Source of the DNA: Pseudomonas sp. Marseille-Q3773
Lineage (GTDB): Bacteria > Pseudomonadota > Gammaproteobacteria > Pseudomonadales > Pseudomonadaceae
NCBI RefSeq assembly: GCF_916618955.1
Contig: NZ_OU745390.1
Location: 3,224,001 to 3,288,000 of the forward strand
Direction: 5' to 3'
Length of the DNA stretch: 64,000 nt
The position numbers and the translations under genes were made by a program. How positions within the stretch are numbered: the stretch's first letter is position 1; the number at the start of each line of letters is the position of its first letter. This document shows positions 1 to 10,436 of the stretch, piece after piece. The notes under the pieces are model-generated. The model had not been told where the DNA came from. It did not search any database and saw nothing but the letters and a program-made list of their open reading frames with translations.

Positions 1-690
1 GTCAGCATGGCGATCTACCTCACCGCCGGCATTTCCGGCGCACACCTGAACCCGGCAGTAAGCATTGCCCTCACCCTGTTCGCCGGTTTCGACAAGCGCA
101 AGCTGCCCTTCTACATGCTGGCCCAGGTGTGCGGCGCATTCTGTGGCGCGGCGCTGGTCTACAGCCTGTACAGCAACCTGTTCTTCGATTTCGAACAGGC
201 TCACGCCATGTTGCGCGGCAGCGAAGCCAGCCTCGAACTGGCCTCGGTATTTTCCACCTACCCGCATCCGTCGCTGTCCACCGGCCAGGCGTTCCTCGTC
301 GAAGTGATCATCACCGCCGTGCTGATGGCCGTGATCATGGCCTTGACCGACGACAACAACGGCCTGCCGCGGGGCGCCATGGCACCCTTGCTGATTGGCC
401 TGTTGATCGCCGTGATCGGCAGTGCCATGGGCCCGCTGACTGGCTTCGCCATGAACCCGGCCCGTGACTTCGGGCCAAAACTCATGACCTTCCTGGCTGG
501 CTGGGGCGAAATCGCCTTCACTGGCGGTCGGGACATGCCTTATTTCCTGGTTCCGGTGTTCGCACCGATACTTGGCGCCTGCCTGGGTGCGGCGACCTAC
601 CGCGGCCTGATCGCCCGCAACCTGCCGACGGCAGCCGCCGCGGAACCTGAGACAAACGACAATCGCCAGGGCGATACTCAAGTCAACTGA
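1..690 (+). CDS. glpF: Glycerol uptake facilitator (aquaglyceroporin), 5' end outside window
   Basis: Inner-membrane channel of the MIP family that lets glycerol diffuse into the cell, where GlpK traps it as glycerol-3-phosphate. The frame is open from base 1, and the first visible residues already lie in the first NPA loop (AHLNPAVS). The second signature, MNPARDFGPK, is near residue 150 of the visible part. About 55 N-terminal residues expected from the usual length of about 280 are missing because the window cuts the gene. The C-terminus is polar, rich in Glu and Asn. glpK follows after 50 bp in the same orientation, which fits a glpFK operon. The identity is clear from the two NPA boxes and the neighbour. 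Confidence 0.95.
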   Translation, partial: VSMAIYLTAGISGAHLNPAVSIALTLFAGFDKRKLPFYMLAQVCGAFCGAALVYSLYSNLFFDFEQAHAMLRGSEASLELASVFSTYPHPSLSTGQAFLVEVIITAVLMAVIMALTDDNNGLPRGAMAPLLIGLLIAVIGSAMGPLTGFAMNPARDFGPKLMTFLAGWGEIAFTGGRDMPYFLVPVFAPILGACLGAATYRGLIARNLPTAAAAEPETNDNRQGDTQVN

Positions 691-713
691 TGCCGGCATC
701 ACGCCCGCCCTGA

Positions 714-2240
<1,527 letters not shown>

Positions 2241-2271
2241 TCCCCCACCTTGCCTGTGGCAGCGGCCCTGT

Positions 2272-2353
2272 GTCGCGAAAGGGCTGCGGAGCAGCCCCAG
2301 CAATATTCGCCATGACGCGAAGATCCTGGGGCCGCTTCGCAGCCCTTTCGCGA
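2272..2353. repeat. Long imperfect inverted repeat after glpK (REP-like or terminator)
   Basis: The arm at 2272-2292 (gtcgcgaaagggctgcggagc) is complementary with small imperfections to 2333-2353, so transcripts of either strand could fold into a long hairpin. It sits in the 224-bp gap between glpK and glpR and is followed by no T-tract. A related gcgaaagg-type hairpin occurs after the ferric reductase gene near 34310-34357. This fits a dispersed palindromic element that also ends or trims the glpFK transcript. Confidence 0.6.
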
Positions 2354-2464
2354 CGCAAGGCCACCCCGCAACGACTGCGCGCCAATGCGCCACAGTCTAC
2401 TGGCTGTCATCCGCGTCCTACGGCATCATTGCAGCATTTGTCCGGCAGCCCCAAAGGACCGCCC

Positions 2465-3220
2465 ATGAATCTGCCCCCTCGCCAACAACAAATTCTCGAA
2501 CTGGTACGCGAACGCGGTTACGTCAGTATCGAGGAAATGGCGCAGCTGTTCGTCGTCACTCCGCAGACTATCCGCCGTGATATCAACCAGCTTGCCGAAC
2601 TCAACCTGCTCCGCCGTTACCACGGCGGCGCGGCCTATGATTCGAGCATCGAGAACACTGCCTACGCCATGCGCGCCGACCAGATGCGCGACGAAAAGCA
2701 ACGCATCGCCGAGGCCGTGGCCCGGCAGATTCCCGACCATGCCTCATTGTTCATCAACATCGGCACCACCACCGAATCCATCGCCCGGGCGCTACTCAAC
2801 CACAATCATCTGAAAGTCATCACCAACAACCTGCATGTTGCCGCCATCCTTGCCGCCAAGGATGATTTCGAAGTGCTGGTGGCCGGGGGCACGGTGCGTC
2901 GCGATGGCGGCGTGGTCGGCCAGGCCAGTGTCGACTTCATCAACCAGTTCAAGGTCGACTTTGCCCTGGTGGGCATCAGCGGCATCGACGAAGACGGCAG
3001 CCTGCTCGACTTCGACTATCAGGAGGTGCGGGTTTCCCAGGCCATCATCGCCAATGCCCGGCAAGTGGTTCTCGCCGCCGACTCCAGCAAGTTCGGGCGC
3101 AACGCCATGGTACGCCTGGGCTCGATCAGCCTGATCGATTGCCTGGTGACCGATCAGGCGCCTACCCCCGCCCTGACCCAGCTGCTCAACCAGTACAAGA
3201 TCCGCCTCGAGGTGGTGTGA
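2465..3220 (+). CDS. glpR: DeoR-family glycerol-3-phosphate regulon repressor
   Basis: Repressor of the glp genes, released by glycerol-3-phosphate. I chose the ATG at 2465, which has AAAGGA six bases upstream and gives 251 residues, the normal DeoR-family length; longer in-frame extensions run into the palindromic repeat region. The N-terminal winged helix ([20 protein letters not shown]) is followed by the DeoR C-terminal sugar-phosphate sensor domain with the GTTTES phosphate loop. It stands between glpK and glpD, and likely operators lie before glpD at 3422-3450. Confidence 0.95.
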   Translation: MNLPPRQQQILELVRERGYVSIEEMAQLFVVTPQTIRRDINQLAELNLLRRYHGGAAYDSSIENTAYAMRADQMRDEKQRIAEAVARQIPDHASLFINIGTTTESIARALLNHNHLKVITNNLHVAAILAAKDDFEVLVAGGTVRRDGGVVGQASVDFINQFKVDFALVGISGIDEDGSLLDFDYQEVRVSQAIIANARQVVLAADSSKFGRNAMVRLGSISLIDCLVTDQAPTPALTQLLNQYKIRLEVV

Positions 3221-3253
3221 GGGCCACTGAGCGCACGCCATGAGCCTTATGGT

Positions 3254-3299
3254 GCCTGTGAGATCGAGCACCGCCCGCGTGGCGCTCGATCTCACAGGC
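3254..3299. terminator. 16-bp perfect inverted repeat after glpR
   Basis: GCCTGTGAGATCGAGC at 3254-3269 pairs perfectly with 3284-3299 across a 14-bp loop. It lies 33 bp after the glpR stop codon and probably ends that transcript or protects its 3' end. There is no run of T after it, so a REP-like role is also possible. Confidence 0.6.
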
Positions 3300-3421
3300 G
3301 CTACAAGACCCAAACCGATCCCAAAATCTTCGTAAATGTTCACTTTAGTGTCATCTGATCAGTTTTTTCTATAAAGACTGACTGGCGACCGGCTTTCTGT
3401 TGCGCTAGTATTTTCGGAAAC

Positions 3422-3450
3422 GAACATTAATGTTCACATTCGATGTGAAC
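3422..3450. promoter_or_regulatory. Overlapping operator dyads upstream of glpD (putative GlpR sites)
   Basis: GAACATTAATGTTC (3422-3435) is a perfect dyad. It overlaps a second perfect dyad, GTTCACAT-TCG-ATGTGAAC (3432-3450), directly before the glpD ribosome binding site. A further half-site like this (aaatgttcac) appears near 3334. Dyads at this position before glpD, with glpR adjacent, suggest GlpR operators. The assignment to GlpR is inference. Confidence 0.6.
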
Positions 3451-3470
3451 AGCTTCAGGAGGCCTTGCCC

Positions 3471-5009
3471 GTGTCCCAGCCCGTTTCGTCCCAGCCCCCG
3501 CTCGCCGACTGCTATGACCTCGCCGTGATCGGCGGCGGCATCAATGGCGTTGGCATCGCTGCCGACGCCGCCGGGCGCGGCCTCAAGGTGTTCCTCTGTG
3601 AAAAGGACGACCTGGCCCAGCACACCTCCTCGGCCAGCAGCAAACTCATCCACGGCGGCCTGCGCTACCTGGAACACTATGAATTCCGTCTGGTGCGTGA
3701 AGCGCTGGCCGAGCGCGAAGTGCTGCTGGCCAAAGCCCCGCACATTGTCAAACCGATGCGTTTCGTGCTGCCACACCGTCCGCATCTGCGCCCGGCCTGG
3801 ATGATCCGTGCCGGCCTGTTCCTGTATGACCACCTGGGCAAGCGCAAGCGTCTGGGGGCGTCACGCAGCCTGCGCTTCGGCCAGGGCTATCCGCTCAAGC
3901 CGGCAATCACCCGCGGCTTCGAATACGCTGACTGTGCCGTCGATGACGCCCGCCTGGTAGTGCTCAACGCCATGACCGCCCGCGAACACGGTGCGCATAT
4001 CCACACCCACACCCGCTGCCTGCGCGCCGAACGCGTGGACGGCCTGTGGCAGGTGCACTTGCAGCATGCCGATGGCAGCCTGCAGAACATCCGCGCTCGT
4101 GCCCTGGTCAACGCCGCTGGCCCATGGGTTGCCAGCTTCATCAAGGACGATCTGAAGCTCGATGCGCCATACGGCATCCGCCTGATCCAGGGCAGCCACA
4201 TCATCGTGCCGCGCCTGTACGAAGGCGAACACGCCTACATCCTGCAGAACGAAGACCAGCGGATCGTGTTCTGCATTCCGTATCTGGAACGTTTCACCCT
4301 GATCGGCACCACCGACCGTGAATACAGCGGCGACCCGGCCCAGGTGGCAATCAGCGAACAGGAAACCGACTACCTGCTGAAGGTGGTCAACGAGCACTTC
4401 AATCAGCCGCTCGGTCGCGGCGATATCGTGCACACCTATTCCGGCGTCCGCCCGCTGTGCAATGACGAATCGGACAACCCCTCGGCGGTTACCCGTGACT
4501 ACACCCTGGCATTGTCCGCCAGCGAAGGCCAGGCACCGCTGCTGTCGGTGTTTGGCGGCAAGCTGACCACCTACCGCAAGCTGGCCGAGTCGGCCATGGC
4601 CGAACTCAAGCCATATTTCCCGCAGATGCGTGGCAGCTGGACGGCCAGCGCGCCACTGCCAGGTGGAGAAGGCATGACTACTGCTCGGGCACTGGCAGAG
4701 GAAGTGCTTGCACGTTACAACTGGCTGCCCGGTGATCTCGCCAAGCGCTGGGCAACGACTTATGGCAGTCGCGTCTGGCGCCTGCTCGATGGCGTGCAAG
4801 GGCCTGAGAGCCTGGGTGCTGCGCTTGGTGCAGGCCTGTTCGCCCGTGAGGTGGATTACCTGTGTCGCGAGGAATGGGCCCGGGATGCCGATGACATTCT
4901 CTGGCGCCGCACCAAGCTGGGCCTGTTCACCACTGCGGCCGAGCAACAGGCATTACGCGACTACCTGGCACAAGTACCGCAGCGCCAGGCACAGATTCAC
5001 GCTGCCTGA
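3471..5009 (+). CDS. glpD: Aerobic glycerol-3-phosphate dehydrogenase (FAD)
   Basis: Membrane-associated flavoenzyme that oxidises glycerol-3-phosphate to dihydroxyacetone phosphate and passes electrons to quinone. I chose GTG at 3471 because AGGAGG at 3457-3462 is eight bases upstream; the TTG at 3465 would be only two bases from it. This gives 512 residues, typical of GlpD. The FAD Rossmann motif VIGGGINGVGIA is near residue 20, followed by SSASSKLIHGGLRYLE, a hallmark of the family. It closes the glp segment and converges with the large minus-strand gene at 5055-9161. Confidence 0.96.
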   Translation: MSQPVSSQPPLADCYDLAVIGGGINGVGIAADAAGRGLKVFLCEKDDLAQHTSSASSKLIHGGLRYLEHYEFRLVREALAEREVLLAKAPHIVKPMRFVLPHRPHLRPAWMIRAGLFLYDHLGKRKRLGASRSLRFGQGYPLKPAITRGFEYADCAVDDARLVVLNAMTAREHGAHIHTHTRCLRAERVDGLWQVHLQHADGSLQNIRARALVNAAGPWVASFIKDDLKLDAPYGIRLIQGSHIIVPRLYEGEHAYILQNEDQRIVFCIPYLERFTLIGTTDREYSGDPAQVAISEQETDYLLKVVNEHFNQPLGRGDIVHTYSGVRPLCNDESDNPSAVTRDYTLALSASEGQAPLLSVFGGKLTTYRKLAESAMAELKPYFPQMRGSWTASAPLPGGEGMTTARALAEEVLARYNWLPGDLAKRWATTYGSRVWRLLDGVQGPESLGAALGAGLFAREVDYLCREEWARDADDILWRRTKLGLFTTAAEQQALRDYLAQVPQRQAQIHAA

Positions 5010-5020
5010 TGTGACGGCAA

Positions 5021-5049
5021 GCCGCAGCGCCGGGCTCCGGCGCTGCGGC
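5021..5049. terminator. Bidirectional hairpin between glpD and the NEL gene
   Basis: GCCGCAGCGCCG (5021-5032) and CGGCGCTGCGGC (5038-5049) form a perfect 12-bp stem with a 5-base loop. It lies between two convergent stop codons, so it likely terminates transcription from both sides. Confidence 0.75.
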
Positions 5050-5054
5050 AGCTG

Positions 5055-8000
5055 TCATGACGGCATGCGTTCCCAGGCCTCCCTGGCCAGCTCCAGGGTC
5101 AGCTTGCGCTCTTCCTCTTCCAATTCCTTCATCAGGGCATGCGCGCTCTCGATATAGGTTTGCTCGCCATGGCTCTGCGCCTGCTGCTCGTAAGCCGCCA
5201 GGCGTTCGTGGAAGGGCGTCGCCAACGCTTCGAAACGCTCCGTGTAGCGGCGCCTCACGTAGCGCTGCCAGAACGGCCGATGGGCGAGGGACTCGAGCAC
5301 CACAGCCGGTGTTTCCGATTGAATGACCTCCAGTTCGGCGGACGTCAGATCACGCTGGCTGACATGTGCAAATTGCGCGTAGTGCATCTCGTCGACATGC
5401 AGCGGCAGGTCCAGCGCCACCGCCAGTCGGGTCCGGTAGAACAGTCGCACTTCGATCTCATCCACCGACAAGTGGCCCTCGGCCTCAAGCCTGGCGGCGT
5501 GACGGGTGGCAATGCCATCGACCATGTCCAGACGGAACAGCTGGCGGCCAAGGCGCACGAGCCTGCGCTCCGCCGCTGCCGGTGCCAGTCCCGCCACCCC
5601 CTGCTCGACGAGTATGCCGATTTCCAGCTGGCCGAGGGTAAGCAAAAGGCGGTCCTCGCAGGTGCGAGGCCCGGCCGCTTCGCGGAACAGCACCTCGCGC
5701 AGCACCTCGTTCTGCTCGCAAGCATCGAGAATGCGCCAGATCCGCTTGCGGTAGTGGCCTGGATTTTCTTCGAAGTCCTCGCCGGCACTGAAGTCGGCAA
5801 TGAAACGAAAAAGGTCACTCGACCCAGGCTCTTCCCGAAGCCTGTCCCACGTGGCTTCCCGCCTCAACCGCAGCATCGGGTCGAAGGCCTCGCACAAGCG
5901 ACTGCGCACGGCCTCGTCCGCGTCCTCGTGCTTGTATTGTGAACTGCCCGGTGCCCCTGGGCTGGCGCCACCCCGCAGCCGGTCGACCTGCTGCTGGCTG
6001 CTTTCATCCAGCGGGTTGTCGTGCAGGTCCAGGCGGGTGAGGCGCAGATCGAGCCCGTGCAGCTCGCGCCGGATTTCCTCGATACGGTTGTGGCGTGCAT
6101 CGATCAAGGCGCGCCAGGAGGCTCCGCGCAGCAACTCTTGATAGTCCACCAGCTGAGCGGCGCGCAGGTGCACATTGCGAACATGAAGCAGCCCGGACAA
6201 GTCAGGCGCCCGCATCGCAGGATTGAAGCTCAGCTCCACCGAGTTGAGCAGCGACAACTGCGCCAGGCGCTGATTGGCAGCCGAGTCGATCGTTATGCTG
6301 TTATTGGCCAGGTTCAGGCGCCGCAATTGGATCAGCGATTCGATACCTGGCGGCACCTGCGTCAGACGATTATGGCTCAGGTCCAGCTCCAGGATATTGG
6401 GGAAGCGCCGCAGAAAGTCCGGGTCCAGTGCCTCGAGGCCCATGTTCCGCAGCACCAGACGCCTGACATGAACAAAGTCCACGCCTGGCGGTAAGCCAGG
6501 CAGGGAGCCGACCCGCTCGCCATCGATGGTCAGTTCGTAGTCATCGTTCACATCCACCAGTTTGCGGCGCCAACTGCGCCGCAGCGTGTCCGCCACCCGG
6601 CGCCTGCGAATGGCATCGACCGGCGACCGCCACCGGGCCTGCCATTCGGCCAGGCTTGCGCGCAGCAGTTCCAGTTGCCGGTTCAGGCTTTGCAGGTGGT
6701 TCCAGAGGTTCTCGCCACGCGCCCTCACGGCCTCGATGTACGCATCCAGCTGCATTTCGCTGAGTGTGGGAAAGATCTGGTGAATCCCCCTTCGGATCGC
6801 TTGCTGGCTGCTCTCGGCACGCCCGCTCATGGGGTAACCGAGACGCCCGTCAGCAAAACGCCGCAGAGGCCGCACACCGGCGCCGACAACTGGCAGGCCG
6901 AGCAACCGGGCGGCCTGCTGGCGATCATCCCGGGCAGCTGCCAGCAACCACTGCCGGAAATGCCTGACGGTTGGCTCCGGTTGCCCGATGGCCTGTTTCT
7001 GCCGGTGGTCAAGGCCATTGAACAGGCTTTCCAGCAGGGTATCGCCACCTCGTGCGAGCGCCGCCTGGTCGCCTGCCCAGGCATAACGCTGTTCATGCCT
7101 GACGAGAATGCGCACCTCTGCGGAACCTGCACCATCGGTCTGGTACAGCAAAGGCCCCTCGCTGCCGCCCGAGCGCAATTCAATGCGTTGCGTGGCCGGC
7201 CAGGCCATGTGCCTGTCCACCAGCCCCAGGACCAGCTGTTCGGTATCGGCGTTGACCGCTTGCGCCAGGCGAATGCCCAGGCAGGCTCGATCCAGCCGGC
7301 TGTCGCGCAGGTACCAGCGCGCCCGCTCCGCCATCCCCAGGGGTACCCGTCCGGTGGCCTGCAAGGTTTCCAGTTGCGCTGACGGGGACTGGTCGATGAT
7401 CTCCTGCGCCCCGCGGGCCGAGAGCCCGGTGAAGGCCTTGACCAGCAGTCCCTGGTCACCGCTGGGGGCCTCGCGCAGGCTCGCCAGCTTGTGATCGAAG
7501 GCGCTGCCCGACAAGGTCGGATAGGCCCTGCAAGCTGCCATGCGCTCTTGAATATCCAACAGCCTGGCCGGTGGGCGGCCATTCTCGACGCACAGGCGGC
7601 GAAGCTGGTCGATGCCGATACCGGTGATATCCAGCAGAGACTGCGCATCGCTTTCGAGCAGCCTCGTCAGGGCATTGCCCTGCAGGCCGGCCATGAGTTC
7701 CGCCGCGCTTTGCTCGTGGTGAAGAAGCCCGCTTGCGCGCGCCAGCTTCAGTTTCCCGGCGGCATCGGCTACAGGCATCAACCCATCCACCCATGGCACG
7801 CGTGCCGCGACGTGCGCGACACCGCTCATGACGCCAGCCAGCACCAGGTTCTGCGCTACGCCGAACAGGTGGTCGAGGGCGCCCTGGCGATCGCCCAGGC
7901 GCCAGTCCTTGTAACCTTCATAGACTTCGTCCGCCAGCGCCAGGGCGCTGATGACCATGACCAGCTCACCCAGTACCGGGATGAACATGCCGACGATGCC

Positions 8001-9161
8001 AAGCAGATCGAAGCCTGCCGAGAGCATGCCAAGAACGCGCTGGTGCTGCAGCAGCAGGTCCAGATCCCCGGTGGGCACCGCCAGGTAGCGGGCATCGGCA
8101 AACAACTTGTCGATCTGCATCGTGGCAGCCTGGGCGAATACGTTTTTTGCAAGCGGCAAGTTGCGCCCGTCGAGTTCGATCGCAGCAGCGCTGTTGGTAT
8201 TCGCCAGCAGTGCGGCAACCTGGCTATCGAAGGCCTGCTGATCCTGCGCCTTGATGAAGCGTGCGAAAAAGGTACGGAACGAGCGCCTTCGCAAACGCCT
8301 GGCGAAGCTGTCGTAGAGGTCGTTCCAGGAGCGGTATGTGCGCAGGCTGGCTTCAGGGTCGCCAGGGATCCAGGCGATCACGCCTGCAGGCGACTCCAGG
8401 GTCAGCACACCTACCACCGGCTTGCCCAGCAGGTACAGCTGACGGGCGGTGACAGCGGCCGATGCGCTACCTGCCTCGGCCAGCCCGAGCACCGGGCACA
8501 GCGCCTGGAAGGCAGCCTCGTCCAGCCGGCCGCGCACGACTGCCTCATGCGCCTCGCAATCCAGCCGCGTGCGCAAACTGTCTTCGAAGATACGTTCCAC
8601 GGCCTGTCGCGCCTCCCCCTCGGGCTGCCCGCGGCCACTCCTGGGCCGCAGGACCTTGGCCAGCTCCGCCTGGTAGCACGCGCCGATATCAATGTCCCGA
8701 CAAAGTCTGGCGAAGTCTTCGAAAGACAGCGCCAGCCGCCTGCCATTTTCATCCAGCAGGTACGCCTCTCGCAGGGTCGACGGACGGGTTTCCTCCGCCT
8801 GGTAGTTGTGCAGTGCAGCCGCCAGCAGGCTCTGGCGGGACCTGAACGTGACCAGTGGCTGGTAGAGCTTCTCGGCAGCCGAAGGCATCGCTACCTGCTG
8901 CGCAGTGAACACCTGCGCCTTGCGCACGTTGACCTGCAGGCCCTGCCGTTCGAGCAATGCTCGCTGCAGCCGGTGCTGTGCCAGCACATCGAGCTTCGGT
9001 AAAGCCGCCAACAGGTTCGTCATGCTTTCAACGCTCGCCTGCTGCGCCTTGAGCGCACGGTGCAGGCCGCGCAGGTGTTCCGGGCTGGCATCGCCAAGCC
9101 AGCCTGGCAAACGCTCGGCGATCAGGTGGTCGACGGAGGATGGCGAAAACGGGTTGGGCAT
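5055..9161 (-). CDS. Giant LRR protein with C-terminal NEL-type E3 ubiquitin ligase domain
   Basis: A 1368-residue protein. Residues 1 to about 850 resemble the large N-terminal region (DUF6543, dermonecrotic-toxin-like) seen in Pseudomonas NEL proteins, with a hydrophobic stretch at about 377-411 (LGIVGMFIPVLGELVMVISA). Leucine-rich repeats lie at about 895-1050 (LELDLSHNRLTQVPPGI, LRRLNLANNSI). The C-terminus, about 1080-1368, matches the NEL fold of IpaH/SspH effectors, including the catalytic-cysteine motif C-E-D at Cys1168 (RTCEDRLLLTL) and the following LFRLDMVDGIA and LSVDEIEVRLFYRTRL. Family knowledge says such domains attach ubiquitin to host proteins after delivery into eukaryotic cells. 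No secretion gene or chaperone is adjacent, and no classical signal peptide is visible. It stands alone between glpD and aatJ. Target and export route are unknown. Confidence 0.88.
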   Translation of the reverse strand: MPNPFSPSSVDHLIAERLPGWLGDASPEHLRGLHRALKAQQASVESMTNLLAALPKLDVLAQHRLQRALLERQGLQVNVRKAQVFTAQQVAMPSAAEKLYQPLVTFRSRQSLLAAALHNYQAEETRPSTLREAYLLDENGRRLALSFEDFARLCRDIDIGACYQAELAKVLRPRSGRGQPEGEARQAVERIFEDSLRTRLDCEAHEAVVRGRLDEAAFQALCPVLGLAEAGSASAAVTARQLYLLGKPVVGVLTLESPAGVIAWIPGDPEASLRTYRSWNDLYDSFARRLRRRSFRTFFARFIKAQDQQAFDSQVAALLANTNSAAAIELDGRNLPLAKNVFAQAATMQIDKLFADARYLAVPTGDLDLLLQHQRVLGMLSAGFDLLGIVGMFIPVLGELVMVISALALADEVYEGYKDWRLGDRQGALDHLFGVAQNLVLAGVMSGVAHVAARVPWVDGLMPVADAAGKLKLARASGLLHHEQSAAELMAGLQGNALTRLLESDAQSLLDITGIGIDQLRRLCVENGRPPARLLDIQERMAACRAYPTLSGSAFDHKLASLREAPSGDQGLLVKAFTGLSARGAQEIIDQSPSAQLETLQATGRVPLGMAERARWYLRDSRLDRACLGIRLAQAVNADTEQLVLGLVDRHMAWPATQRIELRSGGSEGPLLYQTDGAGSAEVRILVRHEQRYAWAGDQAALARGGDTLLESLFNGLDHRQKQAIGQPEPTVRHFRQWLLAAARDDRQQAARLLGLPVVGAGVRPLRRFADGRLGYPMSGRAESSQQAIRRGIHQIFPTLSEMQLDAYIEAVRARGENLWNHLQSLNRQLELLRASLAEWQARWRSPVDAIRRRRVADTLRRSWRRKLVDVNDDYELTIDGERVGSLPGLPPGVDFVHVRRLVLRNMGLEALDPDFLRRFPNILELDLSHNRLTQVPPGIESLIQLRRLNLANNSITIDSAANQRLAQLSLLNSVELSFNPAMRAPDLSGLLHVRNVHLRAAQLVDYQELLRGASWRALIDARHNRIEEIRRELHGLDLRLTRLDLHDNPLDESSQQQVDRLRGGASPGAPGSSQYKHEDADEAVRSRLCEAFDPMLRLRREATWDRLREEPGSSDLFRFIADFSAGEDFEENPGHYRKRIWRILDACEQNEVLREVLFREAAGPRTCEDRLLLTLGQLEIGILVEQGVAGLAPAAAERRLVRLGRQLFRLDMVDGIATRHAARLEAEGHLSVDEIEVRLFYRTRLAVALDLPLHVDEMHYAQFAHVSQRDLTSAELEVIQSETPAVVLESLAHRPFWQRYVRRRYTERFEALATPFHERLAAYEQQAQSHGEQTYIESAHALMKELEEEERKLTLELAREAWERMPS

Positions 9162-9266
9162 GGTCCTGGCCTCTGCTGAAAAGGCCAGTGGAACATCCCG
9201 GGTGCTGCCAGGCGCGTTACATAGTGCTGGCGGCTGCGCCCCTGCGCGCAGGCAACAGCCCCTTCA

Positions 9267-9280
9267 TTCGGTTTTCCGAA
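9267..9280. promoter_or_regulatory. AauR operator, distal site
   Basis: TTCGGTTTTCCGAA is a perfect match to the TTCGGNNNNCCGAA inverted repeat that I recall as the AauR recognition sequence in P. putida. It lies about 120 bp upstream of the sigma-54 promoter, as expected for an enhancer-type site. Confidence 0.8.
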
Positions 9281-9297
9281 CGAGCCAGGAACACTTG

Positions 9298-9311
9298 TTC
9301 GGCCAACCGAA
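9298..9311. promoter_or_regulatory. AauR operator, proximal site
   Basis: TTCGGCCAACCGAA is a second perfect TTCGGNNNNCCGAA dyad. Its centre is 31 bp, about three helical turns, from the first, so two AauR dimers could bind the same face of the DNA. Confidence 0.8.
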
Positions 9312-9387
9312 AGCGAAATCGGTCACGCTCACGTCAAAAACCCTTCAACCCCAGTGTTTACGCAGGGCTATCATCGGAAGCAGGGCT

Positions 9388-9403
9388 TGGCACGACTCAT
9401 GCT
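9388..9403 (+). promoter_or_regulatory. Sigma-54 (RpoN) promoter of aatJ
   Basis: TGGCACGACTCATGCT matches the -24/-12 consensus TGGCACGNNNNTTGCW with correct GG-to-GC spacing and one mismatch in the -12 element. It is about 100 bp upstream of the aatJ start and downstream of the two AauR dyads. The surrounding 344-bp gap (9162-9505) holds no other feature that I can support. Confidence 0.82.
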
Positions 9404-9505
9404 CTACACTTGTCAGCCGAATGCACACCGCTTCTTGCTGTATTCGTTGAACGAAGAGTCCGCCAACGGCTCCATAAAAAAAACAAACATGTCGAGGAAA
9501 ATTTG

Positions 9506-10423
9506 ATGCGCATCGTTCGTCAATTGCTGGGCGCCGCCATTGCGGCCGCTGTGATCGCTTCGCCGGCCATGGCCGAAGAACTGACCGGCACCCTGAAGAA
9601 GATCAAGGACTCGGGCACCATCACCCTGGGCCACCGCGACTCCTCCATCCCGTTTTCCTACCTGGCCGGCAAGCCCGAGCCGGTGGGCTACTCACATGAC
9701 ATCCAGTTGGCTGTCGTCGAGGCCCTGAAGAAGCAGCTGGGCACGGACATCAAGGTCCGTTACAACCTCGTCACCTCGCAGACCCGCATCCCGCTGGTGC
9801 AGAACGGTACCGTCGACCTCGAGTGCGGCTCCACCACCAACAACGTCGAGCGCCAGCAGCAGGTTGGTTTCTCGGTCGGCATCTTCGAAGTCGGTACCCG
9901 CCTGCTGACCAAGGTCAAGGATGGTCAACCAGCCTACAAGGACTTCCCGGACCTGGCCGGCAAGAACGTGGTGACCACCGCCGGTACCACCTCCGAGCGC
10001 ATCCTCAAGGCGATGAACGCCGACAAGCAGATGAAGATGAACGTGATTTCCGCCAAGGACCACGGCGAAGCCTTCAACATGCTCGAAAGCGGCCGCGCCG
10101 TGGCCTTCATGATGGACGACGCCCTGCTCGCCGGCGAAATGGCCAAGGCGCGCAAGCCGTCGGACTGGGTCATCACCGGCACCCCACAGTCGTACGAAAT
10201 CTACGGCTGCATGGTGCGCAAGGATGACGCCGCCTTCAAGAAGGCCGTGGATGACGCCATCGTCGCTTACTTCAAGTCCGGCGAAGTCAACAAGAGCTAC
10301 GACAAGTGGTTCCAGCAGCCGATCCCGCCAAAGGGCCTGAACCTGCAGTTCCCGATGAGCGACGAGCTGAAGAAACTGATCGCCGAACCGACCGACAAGG
10401 CCGCCGACGAGAAGAAGTCCTGA
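9506..10423 (+). CDS. aatJ: Glutamate/aspartate ABC transporter, periplasmic binding protein
   Basis: Periplasmic receptor that binds acidic amino acids and delivers them to the AatQM permease. I chose the ATG at 9506, preceded by GAGGAAA, which gives 305 residues with a clear signal peptide (MRIVRQLLGAAIAAAVIASPAMA). The open frame extends far upstream but without protein-like character. The SBP family 3 signature is visible in LVTSQTRIPLVQNGTVDLEC. It is the first gene of aatJQMP and is followed by stem-loops before aatQ, consistent with higher expression of the binding protein. E. coli calls the homologue gltI. Confidence 0.95.
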   Translation: MRIVRQLLGAAIAAAVIASPAMAEELTGTLKKIKDSGTITLGHRDSSIPFSYLAGKPEPVGYSHDIQLAVVEALKKQLGTDIKVRYNLVTSQTRIPLVQNGTVDLECGSTTNNVERQQQVGFSVGIFEVGTRLLTKVKDGQPAYKDFPDLAGKNVVTTAGTTSERILKAMNADKQMKMNVISAKDHGEAFNMLESGRAVAFMMDDALLAGEMAKARKPSDWVITGTPQSYEIYGCMVRKDDAAFKKAVDDAIVAYFKSGEVNKSYDKWFQQPIPPKGLNLQFPMSDELKKLIAEPTDKAADEKKS

Positions 10424-10436
10424 CCCCCAGCCCGTG

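Noticed and set aside
7491..9002. 503-codon plus-strand open frame inside the NEL gene
   Set aside because: No signal, motif or start context; the minus-strand frame is continuous for 1368 codons with clear domains.
9140..9505. N-terminal extension of aatJ by about 120 codons
   Set aside because: It would place the sigma-54 promoter and AauR dyads inside the coding sequence and hide the signal peptide that starts at 9506.
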